Positions 15,401 to 30,400 of a DNA stretch of 64,000 nucleotides are shown piece after piece. Numbering within the stretch: position 1 is the stretch's first letter; the number at the start of each line of letters is the position of its first letter. Position numbers and translations under genes: made by a program. The notes under the pieces are model-generated. The model was not told the DNA's origin, searched no databases, and was given only the letters and a program-made list of their open reading frames with translations. The stretch is from Pegea sp. RAD2-039 (taxonomy: Eukaryota > Chordata > Thaliacea > Salpida > Salpidae). The stretch is taken from the NCBI GenBank assembly GCA_034620365.1, contig JAQGEQ010000097.1, positions 186,001-250,000 on the forward strand. Direction: 5' to 3'.

Positions 15401-18400
15401 AGCGTATCATGTTAGAAAATTACCCAAGCGTTGAAAACTTTAATTTTCTTATATACTGTCAAGTATATAAAGTCAGATTATCGCTTAACAATGACATTTG
15501 AATCAAAAGTATGTTTTGTAGTATCTAAACTAGAAGTCATTAAACGCTCTTTAAAAATTAATAAAAGATCAAAGTTTAATTAATTAAAAGAAGATTGGAT
15601 ATTTAAAAGAAGATTGCTTCTAGTATCTTTAGACATAAATAACAAAATATCAACTTTTGTGCTAAATAATGATAATTTATAAAATTTATAAATAATCAAA
15701 ATATTTTTAAATAATTTTCTGAAAGTTTGTCTTGATTTACTTAGAAAATAAAAGTGTTGACATTAAAGTTTATTAAAATAATTCAACTTCAATCAAACAA
15801 TGTTTATAGTGATGTGCATTTCTCTACACAAAGATTTCTTCATATTATTTAAAGAAAAATATTTTTTTTTGAAAAAAGAGTTAATTAAAATTTTCAAAAA
15901 ATGTAAAATTAATTAGACTGAACTAATTTGAAAAAATTAATCTGTAAATGTAAGAGTTCTAATTCGACGATTTTCAGGTTTTACTAAAATATGGACTGAT
16001 TACTTGCTTCAAAAAGGTTATTCAATAAAAGGATTTATTAATAAATCTAATATGACAGGGAAAAGTAAATGATAAAAGCAAGTTTTCAAACAAATATTTG
16101 ACATAAATGTTTTGATTTTCAAAGTAAACAGGAATTTATTGCTTCTATCAATAACTACAAGCTTTTAATTTCATCAATATTTTTGATATTAATTAATAAA
16201 AAGCAATTTATATTTATAAATAAATGTAGTCAGTAAGTTATGACTTAACTTATTTTAACAGAATGAGCAAACGAAAAATTATTTATAACCCTTGTGCTTG
16301 GAATTTTCTAAATCTCAGGCATTTATTGATCTGCTGGTTAGTTTTGAGCATAAACATTTCTTTATACAAGTTGCTTATAACCAGTAACAAGTCAGTCTTA
16401 ACAAAAATATACAGAAGACTTAACTAGCGTTCTATTCTCTTGAGGTTATAAAGAAGATCGATTTTTTGAATATAAACAAAGTAGTGTGTTCTTTGAATGA
16501 ACAAAATTTACACCCGTGATAAATTTCCATATCATTATAAACGGATAAATTTATGTTTTGTTTGTTTAATGATTTTAATAATAATAAAGTTAGATTTTTT
16601 AGAACTAATTTTATGTTTATTTTTTACATAACAACCCAAAAAATATTTGCTAAAGATAGACTTGTGAAAATTGTACGACAAGCTCAATTAATATTTAAGT
16701 TTGTGACAGAAACTTTGTTATTTTAAATAATCAATTATCAGAAATTCTCTGCAAGCAATTTATATCTCAGTATTTACATTAAATGAAGTAAAAATAATAA
16801 ATTGTAAAGACGAACAAGTCTGTATTATTTGATTATTTCCTTTTGCATAAAACACAATTCAGTTGTTTCCATTTAACAATTATTCTAATATTTCACTATC
16901 AATTGAAAAAGTCTGTTTGAAACTTTGATAAAGTATTAAAAGGTCTTAAAAAGTATCTTTAAGTTTTTAACGATTATTTAAATGTAAATTAATTAGAATA
17001 TTTACAATAAAAAAGTTAGAAAAAAACTTTCAAAAAATTTTTCTTTCGGTTTTAAGGTAGATTTGAACTACATACAGAAAGTAACAAATTCTCAAATTGA
17101 CTTTCGATTAATTATTCCTATTTCTTAAAGGGTCTTTTTATAACTTTTCTGACAAAATGAATGCTATTAATTTTGTCAAATTTTCCCAAAATAAACACAA
17201 ATAGTTCTTTAACATCAGTTAATTTAGTATAAAAATAAATTTTTAGTCAAAAAAACATATTTAAACATATAAAACAATATTTAGTTATCAAATATAATTA
17301 AATAATTGTTAGAAATCCGATTATAATCAAATAAATATTCCAAATTTTGATTGAAATACTTTGTAGTAATATTTAAGTTTTTTTTTACTAAAGTGTTTTC
17401 AATTTCCGTTTCAATTTAACAAAAAAGTTAAAACTGTATTAAGATAAATGTAATAAAAGGACTAAAAAAATAGAATCTTTTTAGTAAGCTTAGATGGTCC
17501 CTCAAAACTATTTTCATTATTTCTCTTCTATACAATAAAAAGTAACATCAATCAAGTAAGAGAAAAAAATTACAGTAAAAACAAACAAATGAGAGATAAT
17601 AGTCTAATTTTTCAATACAACCTCTTAAAATATGTCCTCTCATATACAAAGTGACATCAGTGAAAAATAAGAAAAGATGTTTTTTAAAGCATACAAACAT
17701 ATGGGAAGGAAAGAAAAACAATTTAAACGTTCAACATCCGTTCTAAAATAAATACTATTCATAAAGGTTACAAGAGGAAAAAAATCTTATGAAGGGACCA
17801 TAGATGAAAAGCTTGTAACAGCAAGAGTATGTTAAATAAACAAGCTATTTGAGTTAAAATAAAGAAAGAAAAAGAAAATTAACCGGGACAAACTCGTATT
17901 GGCTTACACAAACACACTAGTAATTTTTTCTCTTCATTACAGAGTAAACACCATTTAAAGTTGACAAAAAAATCTGACAATTTTAGAATTAGCTCACACT
18001 GAATGCATTAGGTAAAAAATAAAAAAAATCAAGCTAGAGAACGTTTAAAATGATTCTTACGTGAATCATTATTCGATGTTTCAAGCAAATATATACTAAT
18101 CTTTGATTTGACGATTTTAGAAATGGAATTATCACAACAAAAATAATCATTTATAAAAGTTTATAAGAACCAAACTTTTGGTTTTTTTATTGCAGTTATT
18201 TGCATCTAACTTTAAATTTGTCTTTTTGCAAGCTTGCATTTGAGTTAAGATATTTAAATTGAGAGTTTTTACCATGAAATCATTTATAAAAGTTTTCAAA
18301 TTATTTTGATAAAACTGAACATTTTATTTCAACGATTTTTGTGAATAAATTTTTCTCAGCAAAAACCATTTAATAAAAGTTAATCTAAAAAATTAATTTC

Positions 18401-21400
18401 ATTTCTAAAAGTTTCTAAAGAACAAATATCTTGCAGTTAATTAGTTTGTATATTGATGATCATAATTTTGAAGATCAACTTTTTAAGTACTCTAAAATCT
18501 ATTAAATAAAAAGAAAATCTTCTTACTTTTCTTTTATCCTTGAGAGTTGTTATAGATTCATTCGTCGTGTTGTAAGGTGTGCTTCCTGGCTAAAAACAAA
18601 CCAACAGTTAGATAATAATAAAAATTAAATTCAAAATGATTGTATTCGTAAACTCAAATACTATTACGCCATGTAATAATCACAATTACTAGATAAAATA
18701 GTATATTTGGGAAGGTTTCTTAACATACAGCATGATTATAAACATAATGTTGGTTTTCGCATATTAAAAATTGAGTCAGAGTAACGATACTGTGATTATT
18801 GGTAATTTAAAAAATAATTTTCTGGTCACGTGAAACTTAAGGTTCTTTCTATAAATGACTTAAAGACGAGACTGTAAAAATCACACGCTCATTTTCAAAT
18901 TAGATTTCAGTCATGTGCACCTGGGTTACCAACGCTTAGTATGCATTAAATAACCATTATCAAAGCTTGAAGATCAAAAACTCAAAACTTATCAACAACT
19001 GTATCGAAAGTAGAAAAAAATAAGCTCTGGTAAGTTAAATAATAGTTTATTTTCATTAACTTACGATATTATTTGTAAAGTTTTTAATTACAAAATAAAA
19101 AATGATTCAATTTTTAATTAAATCGAGTCTTAGCGATCTAAATTTCAGTTTTATTAAAAAATTGTATCCATCTGAGCATGATGCTATTAATAAGACATTT
19201 TCATGCAAATCTGAATCAGTTTTAGTTCTACAATAAAATTGAAATGATTTTCCAGAGAAAAAGTAACTCTTTGCCTTTAGCTTTGAGGGTTGTATTGAAA
19301 GAAGCTGACTTCAATTTAAATTATTTAATGGATGAATGCAAGAGGCTGAAAAAGTGCGCTGAGAAAGTTTGAGCCAGGAAACCAGACAAAACCGTACTGC
19401 TTCGAATGGTTTGAGTTTAAAACTTTGCTTGTCTGGCCATCCAAACTCTAACTTTCTATTGCATCTTTTGTAAAATCATTTTTTTGAACTTTTCAAATGT
19501 AATTCTGAAGAGTTGAAAACATAATAAAGCGGCAGAAAGTTAACTTTTTACTCAATTTTTCATCATTATGTTTTGAAATAACTTCCAATTGTTGAAAGCT
19601 TGATCAATAAAAATTGTTTGTTTAAGATCCCAAATATATTTTCTAATATAAAGCTGAATAAAGATGACTTTTTTTAGATCAAAAAAGTATTACATTATCA
19701 TTAAAAGAAAAATAATATTACTTAAACAGCTGTAGAAGCAGCAAAAAAAAATAATTGAAGGTCCCGAACAAACGAAAAAAGGATTCTAGTCAGCAGTTGG
19801 TGAGGAACAAGCAATAAGCACTTGACTGACCAATTTGGTTTCGTTTCATTTGAATAAGAGTTGCAACTTGTAGCAAACTTTTTCATTCAAAATCCCCGCA
19901 AAAAAACTCTTAAACAAGTGAACTAGTAAATGAAGTAGAGGATATTTTGAAGATGAAAGAAACGGAAAAGTGTGATTAGTGTCTTCTTCATTCTTACATC
20001 TACCTCTTATATTTAATGATATGATATTTTTGAAGCACAAAAGATGCTTGCTACAAACTCAACAAGCCTTTATTTAGTAATTAAAGCAGTAGACAATACT
20101 AAAATGGAAATGATATCATTTAATTGATAAAAAAAAACCCAGAATGAACCTAAAACAACTTCCTACAGAAACCAGTTTATAAAAGTTTGTTTCAAGTCAC
20201 ACAAAATGTTCTTTTTTTTACTATTTTTTCATTTATTTCTTATTCTTATAAAACCCGCTGATTTTAAATATCATTCAATTAATTATTGGTTGACCTGAAT
20301 ATGAACTTACAACTTAAAATAAATTGACGTTTTAAGAGAAAAGGCTAATCCTGCAAAGCAGCTTTTGGAACAGACTCAAACATCTGATAGTAGAATGTAA
20401 CGACACCAGGTAGTTACTAACATTTGTGTATCATTTCAACTACATCGGCTTCACTTTGATATTTGTGTAGAAAGTAGAAAACTAACTTTCAACTGATCTA
20501 CAAATCAGAGACCTTATTATAGAGGTTGATTCATTTAGTGACAAGTAGTCAATTTTAACTAAATTTAGTTTTTTGCTGTTTCTGTGACTAGAGATAGATT
20601 TTTTAATTTTTTATATTTAAAAAAATGAATTTAAATTAAAGAATATTATTTTTTTTAATCATTTATATAAATTTCTATAATCAATAAAATATAAATCAAT
20701 AATCAAAAGATGTTTTTATCTAAATTATTACTTATTATCAATTATGTTGTGAAAATTAGTATTTTTAAGACACTAAAACTTTATATTTTTTCATCTACAG
20801 TGGTTTAGTACGATTTCATAAGATAATGTGAAATAAATTAGATTATTTTTGTTACCAGAAAGTTTCAGAAATTTCTTGTTCTATGTACAAACACAAATTG
20901 TAATTTTTATCGATTATAAAATAAGCAGTCTATATGCAAAAGTACATGAAACAATATTGATTACATGATAGTTAACCAAAAACGGACTCATATTTAGCGT
21001 GACCATGGTGAAAAAGATTTAAAAAATTAAGAATAAAGTAATAAAAAGAATAATTTTAATAGTTTAGTTTTTTATCTTATTAGAAAACGCATTAATATTG
21101 ATGACAAAAAGTTAAGACCAAAAAAAATAAAAAATTCTTTCATAATTTCAGACTATGAATGAATTTTATGTAAATTTAAAAAGATTTGAAGTTGTAAGAT
21201 TTTGATTTTTGTGAATTTGGAAAATCGACAACCAATAAGTAAATGAATTATCCAAATATCAAAAAGCTTCTAGATCAAACCTCAAGTTTTCAGTAGCTCA
21301 TAACTCATGGTAACATTTGTAACAAAATTATGTAAAGGTTTCTTCTAAATGCAAAAATATGTTAAAATGTAGCGGTTTTGGTTGAAGCAACAATCTTCTT

Positions 21401-24400
21401 TAACGAATTTACTAAAAGACTTCAACCAATAGTTTATTTGTGTCTATTCTAAATGGAGCTGTTAGTTTAAAACAAATTATCACAAGTTTGTCTGCTCATA
21501 AAGCAGAGTTTGTATTTTGTAAATATTCTTTTCAATTTCCAAGTCAACTTCGTGTATCAATTTTAATAAAAAATTTATTTGTTATCAAATTATTTTGGTT
21601 TTCACCAGAGAATTAAACGGTTTGAAACCGGACAACAAACTAAAAATTTAACATCAAATTTAAATAAGAAAATAAACTTATTAAGTTAGATTTTAAAACT
21701 TTTCAAAGTTTAGTTTTTTACACTTTCCGAAATCAATTTAATGCTTATTTGCTTGAGTTATAAAGTTAAGAAATAAAAGTTAGAAAATTTGTTTGTAAAT
21801 TTCATGCTTTGCGTTTTTTATACCAACAATATTTGTACATTTCTTTAAACAAAGTTGTCAAAAGCTGCTTGACTTGTGTTTTTCATAGAGAAGAAAGTTT
21901 ATACAATTGACAAGAACTCAAACACGTTTCATACTATAGAATGTCTTTCATTTCAACTTTTGAAAAGAATAACTTTGTTTTTGTGCCAAAATAAGGCCAT
22001 AGGCATAAATAATTAAACCTGTTAATAAACTTTCTGCAGTTCATGACCTTAAAAATATTAGAAAAATTGTAATTAACAAAATGCTTTTTCCAAATTACAA
22101 TCAACTTCTTGAACATTTTACTGATTGAAATCAGGGACCTTGATTCAGAAATAGGATTCAATGATTTGTATTTAGATTTAAAATAAGCTGTAATCAAGAA
22201 ACGAAACTTTGACAGATGTAAAGACTTAAGCAAACTAAAGTAAGTTAATTTTCAAGGAATAATGTTTTCACGCATAAATGATTAAATAAAAGTGAAGTTA
22301 ATGTAGAAGACTCAGTCTGTTTCCGTTTTAACTTAAACAAGGTTGCTTTGCTGTCAATTAGATGAATCTTTATCCAGTTCAGTAGATAAGAACTTATTTC
22401 TTAAGATTCTGCAAATACGATTTGATTTACTGGGCTTTGACTATCCTTTGTACTTTCTAATTCAAGAGCCTTTTGAAATAATTGAATCAATTGAAACGTA
22501 ATTAATGTTTCAACTAGCTTTTATTTTGGAGATAATTCTGAACAATTTTCTTGTTAGTTGAGTTTTGAAAGTTGGTTTAAGTCGAGGAACTTTACAATTG
22601 ATTCTATTTTGTTTAAACTACATCACTAAACATTTTATAAAAACCTCTAGAAGAAGTGCTGAAGTCCTATTTACTTTAACGTCAAACACATGATTCTAAT
22701 AATAAGTTACCATGGTTACATGATGCAGAGATAATTTTCTAAAAATTTGTCTTAAATATCATAAATATTTACATTAGGCTGGGACTTTTTGCAACTTCTC
22801 TTTCTGTTGTGATAGAATAAGTCATAACTTAGAAAGCAAGTTACAATAACAAAAGAATAAGAAATTATATTTCTGTGTAAGATGAATAAGAATTACAAAA
22901 TAAAGAAAGTTTGGTTGAATGTGCAGAATTATTATGTTATTTATCTAATAGATGAAAATGAAAACTTTTAAAGAACTCGACTTAAAAACTGATAATTAAT
23001 CCAACATTTTATCATTTATAAGTTAAAATAAATTAATTAAATTTCAACGAAATATAATTTTTTTTCGAGTAAATCTGTTTGCAAAAATCTGAAGTTTTAT
23101 TCTTGTCTAAATTTGGATTCATTTTACAAATTAGTTGAATGATTCGAAACACGAATTTCTTTGATCTATCAACCTTAATATCGTAACTATTTAAGAAAAC
23201 TAAACCTTAATAGCTTCTAAAATAAACATTTTTCACTTGAAATAAATCATTTTGAATAAATTGAATTTACTAATTAGTGTTTGAAACACAACTAAGCAAT
23301 CCATCTTAATTTGTTTGTAGATTATATATCTAGAATTCTTACACCAATTTTCAAGGCCTCAAGAGAGTTGCTAAAGTAGTTATTAATGAAAAGTTTAACC
23401 GTCAAATAAAAATGCTGTGTTTGTTTTGTGAATAACATTATAAGCTTTTTCACACTAAACAAACTTATTTTTTTCTTAGCACCTCAAAGATTTCATTACG
23501 GCTTAAGAAAAATTATTTAACGATTTAGAAAAAAAACAAAGAAAAAATAGAAGCTTGCAGAATTTATTCTTCACTCATAATTAAATATTCTTTAAAATAA
23601 CTCGTGCAATCCTTTCTTAATTGATTTTTTAAGTCAAATGTCTTTTGGCTTACACTTAATGACCAACCGGTTTTAAGCTGATTCAAATAGAGTGAATAAT
23701 TTAATGCTTGTGTATATGCTTAGTGAAATACAATTAAATAAAAAGTTGGTTACAATTTAAGCAACTTAATTATTTATTGAAACATTTCAAATAGTGTAAA
23801 GCAAGTAAGGTATTAACTGTAAGTAATAGTATCTATTCAAATTAGAAAGATTTTACAACTAATATAGGCGAACTTCAAAACTTTGATTTTCTATTTAAGA
23901 TTCTGAAAATATATTCAAAAAATTATTGGGATCAATTTCTTTTTATTTCTAGAATATTTTTGATTATTTTCTTTTTGTAAATTTTCAGCATTCTTTTCTT
24001 TTATAAAAATTTAAGTTTTTTTTTTCTATTTTTTTACTTTTAGTGTTTAGTCCAATAAAATGATCTGAATCCAAAGAAGTGGCCAAGTTAGAATACACAA
24101 ATTTCAAATGGAATTACGTCTGAAACACCTGAAGTTCTAGGAAACCGGCTTTTATAGCAAACTCAATAATGTCAGACACAGCTGTGGACTAAACAAGAAA
24201 TCACTTTTTCTAAGTACAGTAGATATTATTGTAGCTGCTGTTTTGTGCTAAACGTAAATAAACCATTCCTAAAATTATTTTTAACAGGTGCTGAAGTAAT
24301 CTTTTCATCATGAAAGTCACACTTTAAAATCTAAACAACATTTCCAAGTAGCTACAAGCTCACAAAGTGTTGTTGTCATATCTTCAAATTAATAACTTGA

Positions 24401-27400
24401 CGACAGACTGAAGCATTAATGAACTCATTTTGATTATTTTAAAACTAAAAAATTATTTCCTTTTTATCTAGACAAAAATAATCGGCAGACAAGTGGACTA
24501 ATTTTAAGCAAAAGTTTTGGATAGACCTACCATTTCCTGGGCGTTGCTTTTAGTTTTAATTTTTGACCAATTTGTCTCATACATCCTTCTTGTTACTATT
24601 TTAAAGGCCGGAATGTTGAATACTAAATTTGAAAGGTCAATAATCAAATACTTTTGACCAAATTTTTAAAAAAGTCTTCAAATTTATAAATAACTTTTTT
24701 GAAATAGTAATTGACGATAGAATATGAAATACAATTTAAATTTGGAATAGTTTTAAAAGCTTTTAAACTCAAACCTATAATGTAAAATAGTTGGTGTCCA
24801 ATTTTAGTTGGTAGTAATTAGTTTTATATAATTCTAGTTTACTACAATCTACAATTTCATAAAATTATCATTTAAAGTTTTATAAATGGAATTAATTTCA
24901 ATAAAAATAAGTTTAATAGCAAAGAAATAATAAGTTTAAGTTATTAAATTATTTTTACGTTAATTATCACAAAAGTAAGAAATAAAGTAAAAATTATTTT
25001 AAACTTTTCGAGTATATTTATGTTTTAATAATTTATCAAATATACTTTTTAAATAAAAAAGTTATCGTTTGGCCTAAAAACTTAATATTAAAAATGTTAT
25101 TCTAAATGGTGACCTTGAAAATACAATTAAATTGAAAATATTGAATATTTTATTTAATGTTTTTAACTACATCAACATCTTGTTTCGATATTTAATTAAA
25201 TTTTTCTAATTTATTTTTTCTACTAAATCTTAATATTTCAAAACATTAAACAGTTAAAGAAAATGCAGAAAAAGATTTAATGTTAATTAAATATTTGAAT
25301 GCATAAATATATTCATAACATTATTTAGAAAGTTAGAAGTGAACAATTCATATTTTTCAAAGACTTATTTACAATTTTCTTTCATTTATCAAAATCTTTT
25401 TACTGCTAATAATATATAACAAAATTTAGTTAAATTTATATTCAATTGTTTAAGAGATTTTCAACTTTTGAGTAAAACGAAAAAACATAAAGTTGAATCA
25501 GCTTTAATTATATTTGTTCCATTTTATAAAGCTTGTGAAGTTTCAATGATATTAGCAACCCAACAAACTGAAGCTAGTGTTCTAATTTAAATGACAAATG
25601 GAAAGAATGTTAAGTTTTATCACTGAAATTTAATTTATTCACAGATTTCTGTATTGATTTATTTGAAGTGTACTGACTAAGTTACATTTAAAACTTTCTC
25701 CTTAGCTTCTATTTAAAATTTGAATTTAAAGAAACCACAATAAAAGCTTTTTTGGTTTAAAATCCACTTAAATTTTTACTAATATTTTTGGTGATCGAAC
25801 TCTAGGTTACTAAAATCTAATTAATAACTTACTGATTTTCAAATCTATTTTAGAGTATACTAGTAGTTCAGAAGATTTTCTTGATAACAACTTGCTTTCA
25901 GTCAACAGCATTTAATTAAATTATTTCATCTAGATTTCATTTAGATAACTTTTTTTAATATTTTTTCTAATTTTATAAAAATGAAACTTACAATTTTCAA
26001 AGATTCAAGTCTTCAAAAAAAAATATCTGATTAAAAAACTATTTAAAAATCAAATAATTTTCGTTTACATATTCCAAGTAAACAACGATAACGTTATATG
26101 CCACAAATATACAATTTACTCATGAATAATTGAAGAATGACGTCACCTTACAAGAGCTCAGTTTTAGCATCAATTCACTATCAGTAGAATTTATAGAACG
26201 TTTAGCTCGATATCTCACTAGTGACAGAACTTTCTTCTTTTTCAAAAAGCTCACCCTCAATCCAACAAAGCACAGTTTTGACTAATCACTTATAATATAT
26301 TGGCGTCTTTATTCTCACAAAACAGTTCAATAAGTAAACAATAAAAATTTTAAAGCTGTTAATAGTATGTAGTAACCTATGCAAACAGAAGATTGAATTT
26401 TTCCAAGAAAAGCAATTATTATAGTAGACAGTTTTTCATAATCGTTTTGTCATTTAAATTCACTTTAAAATAATTTTTAAAAGTATTCAGAGTTTATAAT
26501 TTCTCACCGACAATTTATATATTTAACTAATTTATGATAATCAGGAAATAAAAACAGGTTAGCTAGGTTTTGTCTTCATTTATTGTTCTAAAATATTCCA
26601 CCTTTAGAAGTAACTTCAAACTAAAGACTTCAAAGAAAAGGTGATGATATAAAAAAGTCGTAAATTCATGCCCTTGACGAAGTAGTGGTTAGATAAATGT
26701 ATATTTGGCAAAATCCCCCAAGACAAGCTAATAAGTAAACATTATGTCAAAACTAGTCACTGGTTAACCTGTATTTCAGTTGACGTAAACCACATCAATT
26801 AAAACAAAGTTTTCACAAATTAAAGATTATGGTAGTAATTGATACATAGGGCAGAGCAAATGGTTATTTATATTTAACATAACCTTCTTTATCTTCATTG
26901 AATTTTTATTAAACGATAAGTTTTTAATGAATATAATTTATTGCTAAAACCATTTATCATTTGAATTAGATATTTTTTGGTATATGCTAAATCAGTTTAA
27001 ACTGTTTTTCTTACTATATAAAGTTTATCAGTTTAACAACTTTAAAACCAAAATATTTTCAATTAATATTTTTTCAAGTTATACAATTTAATTTATTATA
27101 ATTACATTTATAAAAGCATAATTATTCATAAAATTTAGATTTGGTAAAAACAATTAAAAGTTAATTGAATTTATGATAAAGTTTTCAAATAATCTTTAAT
27201 AAAAAAAATTATTTTATGAAAATGCTAATTACATCATTAAAACTTGATATTTTAAAAGTTAATTCAATGAAAATAATTAGGATTAAGAACATGATATGCC
27301 TTTAGTCAAAAAATAAATAAACTGTGCCAAGATAAGTTTAATTTGGAAAGTGATATCAACAGAATAGTATTCTGCTACATTTTGTTATTAAAGAAGCAGA

Positions 27401-30400
27401 ATTAGATTCAACAAAACACTTTTAACAAGAAATATGATGAGCTGAAAATAATAAAATATTTTTTTTACAAATAATCTTGAAACGAACAAAAGAAAAGTAA
27501 TTGTAGCTTCTAACTTTCTAACTTTGAAGCTATTTTTAATATTAGAATTTATATTTCGATTTCTACAATATTGACAAAAGTGAAAAATATATTTTCCAAA
27601 TGTTTTGGTATCAGAGTTTATTAATTATTTAAAAACGTTCAATCTTTAATAGAATAAAAACTTTGTGACTTTTTTTTTAAAACAACAATTTGTTTACTTA
27701 AAAAATAGAATAATTTTTCACTTTTAAAAGAAATTGAAAAGTTATCAATCTAGATGCAAAGTTGTTTTCTTAAAGTTTTAATAATTTTTCTAAATCAACT
27801 AAATAATAAATAAATAATCGTAAATAAACAAAATCTTAAAATGTAACTGGAAAAGTTTTCTGATGATCAAAAATGACTTCAAAACTGATTTTGAGAAAAT
27901 ACCTGTATGACTTTATACATCTTAAAATGTGTTTAGTGTTTAGTTTGCTACCTTTGTTTGAAATCGCGCTGGCGAGAACAGCTCATACACAGGAAAGAGC
28001 AAAAAAGAAAATTAAATGGACCTCTCATCCTGTTCTTGCTAATGAAAGTTTCGATTACGAGAAGCAAAAAAATATCTCAAAAATCAAATTTTAATTCAGA
28101 AAACTGATCAGCAGAGTAATCTTGATGTAGAAGACTTTATATAACTTGGATGTATTTTAGTGATATTGTTTGATCCATTAAAATTTAACAACAACCAATT
28201 AGTAACTTTAAATGTTTAACTTATAGACATTCTTCTTAAACAAACTGTTAAAATGTAAAGACTCAAATGCATATAATCCTCTGCCTTTACATCGACTTGT
28301 TAAATAGTAAAAACACGTTTAACTAAAGCTTATATCTTAATCTTTAAAAACTGGTTATTTTTTATAATAAATTCGATATCTTCTAAATGGACAAGACACT
28401 AATAAGCCACAACAGCTGTTTTATCAGTCTGTATTAAATTCAAAATGACAAGAAAATGACGTCTTGATGACATCATTAGCTAATGACCAACAATTTCTTC
28501 TCGTAAAGATATGGATAAATTTTGAACAAAAAAAATTATTAGTAATTCAAATTCTGTTTATACTTCAACCGTAATCTTATAGATATCGGAAAATAGAAAG
28601 TTATGTATGGATAAATATTTGTTATTTCGATAATTTTTATCTTTTTAATTCTGTTTGTTAAGTTTTTTAAACGAAAATAAGTTTGTAAAATTCATATTCA
28701 GTTAATTAATCAATATTCATGTTTTAATTTGAAAAACTAATAAAACTGAAATATTGATATTTTTTTAAACATATAGTTTTCAGCTGAACATAAAAAGCTC
28801 TTCGCTGTAGCAGACTGAGTTTGTTAACTCTTTGTTTGAATAACTCTTTCAAAAAATGACAATTTAAAGACATATAAAAAATGATATCATCTCCGAAAAG
28901 TTGAGTATTCAGAATGATTTTTCAAAAGTTAAAAAAAAAAATTTGTTTTGACATAAAATTTCAAGATATTAAATCAAAAAGTTTTTTTTTCAAATACGAT
29001 AAGTTAATTTTGTAATAGATAATTCAATATTCAGATATTTGGTTTTGATACAAACGTATTTAAATTTCAAACCTTTTTCTTTAGAACTTCACATTTACGA
29101 TAAACGCAAATCTGTTTTCCTTTAGCTCGATTTATGCAGTTCATGCATGTACCACAATTCTCTTTCCGTTGGCATGGAGCACAGTGTCCACAGGCTTTTC
29201 GCTTCTTTCTGGCAGTCTAACAAATTACAATCAAGTTATTATACATGTTGATTTGAGATTAATATTTTAATATTTTAAAAGTACTTTTGTGTACATATTA
29301 AATTTGAATAGTTGTAACTTTTCAGTAACTTACATTTGAATCAATTCCTCTTTCTAAATCTGCTGTGAGTGTGTGTGAAGCCTGTGGAATTCCCAGGGTC
29401 TTTCGGTCTTGAAAAACAAAACAATCATTGTACTTGTTTTTTACTCTAAGAGTACTTATAATTTCATAAAAATTTTGAGTGTAGTTGATGAACAGATATT
29501 ATAGCAAGTATTTTACAAATGTCAAAAATAAACTTTTTTCAGACATTGACAATTTGTTAAATTTCAAAGTTGTATCTGTTTAAGTTGTCCTTATTTCAAA
29601 CTTGTCAAGAATACTTCTAGATATAATATTTTGTTAAGTGTACATTAAAATTAGAAATATGTTCTTCAACTGTAAAAGGATTTTAATGAGTTACTTGACT
29701 AATTCTTCTCATAAATCTTATCGATTACAAAGGAATTAGAACAGACTTCAACTAACACATGCCACTAATGCAAACTTACTTGGCTATAAGATACAATTCC
29801 GTCTGACATAATGTATCTCTACAGCTTTTTTCCAGTTTTACTTCAAGAAAGTTTATTATAAACATCTTGAATAATGTTGAAGCCAATTTTTAAGAACATT
29901 TCTAACAAAACTTTGCTTTCAGACTAAATATATTTAATTGTAAAAATTAAAACAGATTTGTTTCGTCTTTCTCTTTTATTAGTGCTGTAAAGCCCATAAT
30001 AACATTGTCCTTATTTCAAATAGTAATTGAAAGGTTTAGTTCATGCAGTTAGAGTAACAACCCGAATTTTATGCTTAAACACCAAAAAATAAACGGTAAT
30101 TTTACGCATAATTTGACAAATATTCGAGAAAAAAATATTATCTTATTTGACTTAAATTTGTTTAACTTTTAACTAATTGTAAAAAATTTAACTCTGAAAA
30201 AAGAGATAATTTTGAAATTGAATCTTTCAAATCATTTGAGAATTTAGAGTTTTTAATTAAGTTTATTTTGAGATTCGTCAATAATTTTCTGTTTATTAGT
30301 TTTCTAAATAAATTTAAAGTTTTAGGTTTATTTCAAAATAATAGCAATTACTTCAAACTTTAGCAAATTTGAAAAAGTTTTTAATCTTTAAAAATCTGAC

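Larger units (their letters stand above)
10526..18526 (-). other. TET intron 5 (8.0 kb)
   Basis: Large phase-0 intron between exon 5 (18527-18589, donor AAA|GTAAGA) and exon 6 (acceptor CATAG|GAA). It holds two CpG clusters (14465-14585 and 15305-15415), a short terminal-inverted-repeat element (17491-17804) and a GGTTTGGCAAACC palindrome at 12316-12328. A 97-codon open frame at 11969-12262 (+) is compositionally random. Everything else is A+T-rich and featureless to me. Confidence 0.7.
18590..29072 (-). other. TET intron 4 (10.5 kb)
   Basis: Largest intron, between the CXXC exon and exon 5. Donor AAG|GTTTGA, acceptor TTTTTAG|CCA, phase 0. It contains an imperfect hairpin (19350-19469) and a short plus-strand open frame with a signal-peptide look (27927-28094). 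Minus-strand open frames such as 21934-22233 are random in composition. No tRNA, array or long repeat seen. Confidence 0.7.

Noticed and set aside
21934..22233. 99-codon minus-strand open frame in TET intron 4
   Set aside because: Low-complexity Lys/Phe/Ile/Ser-rich translation without domain or splice support.
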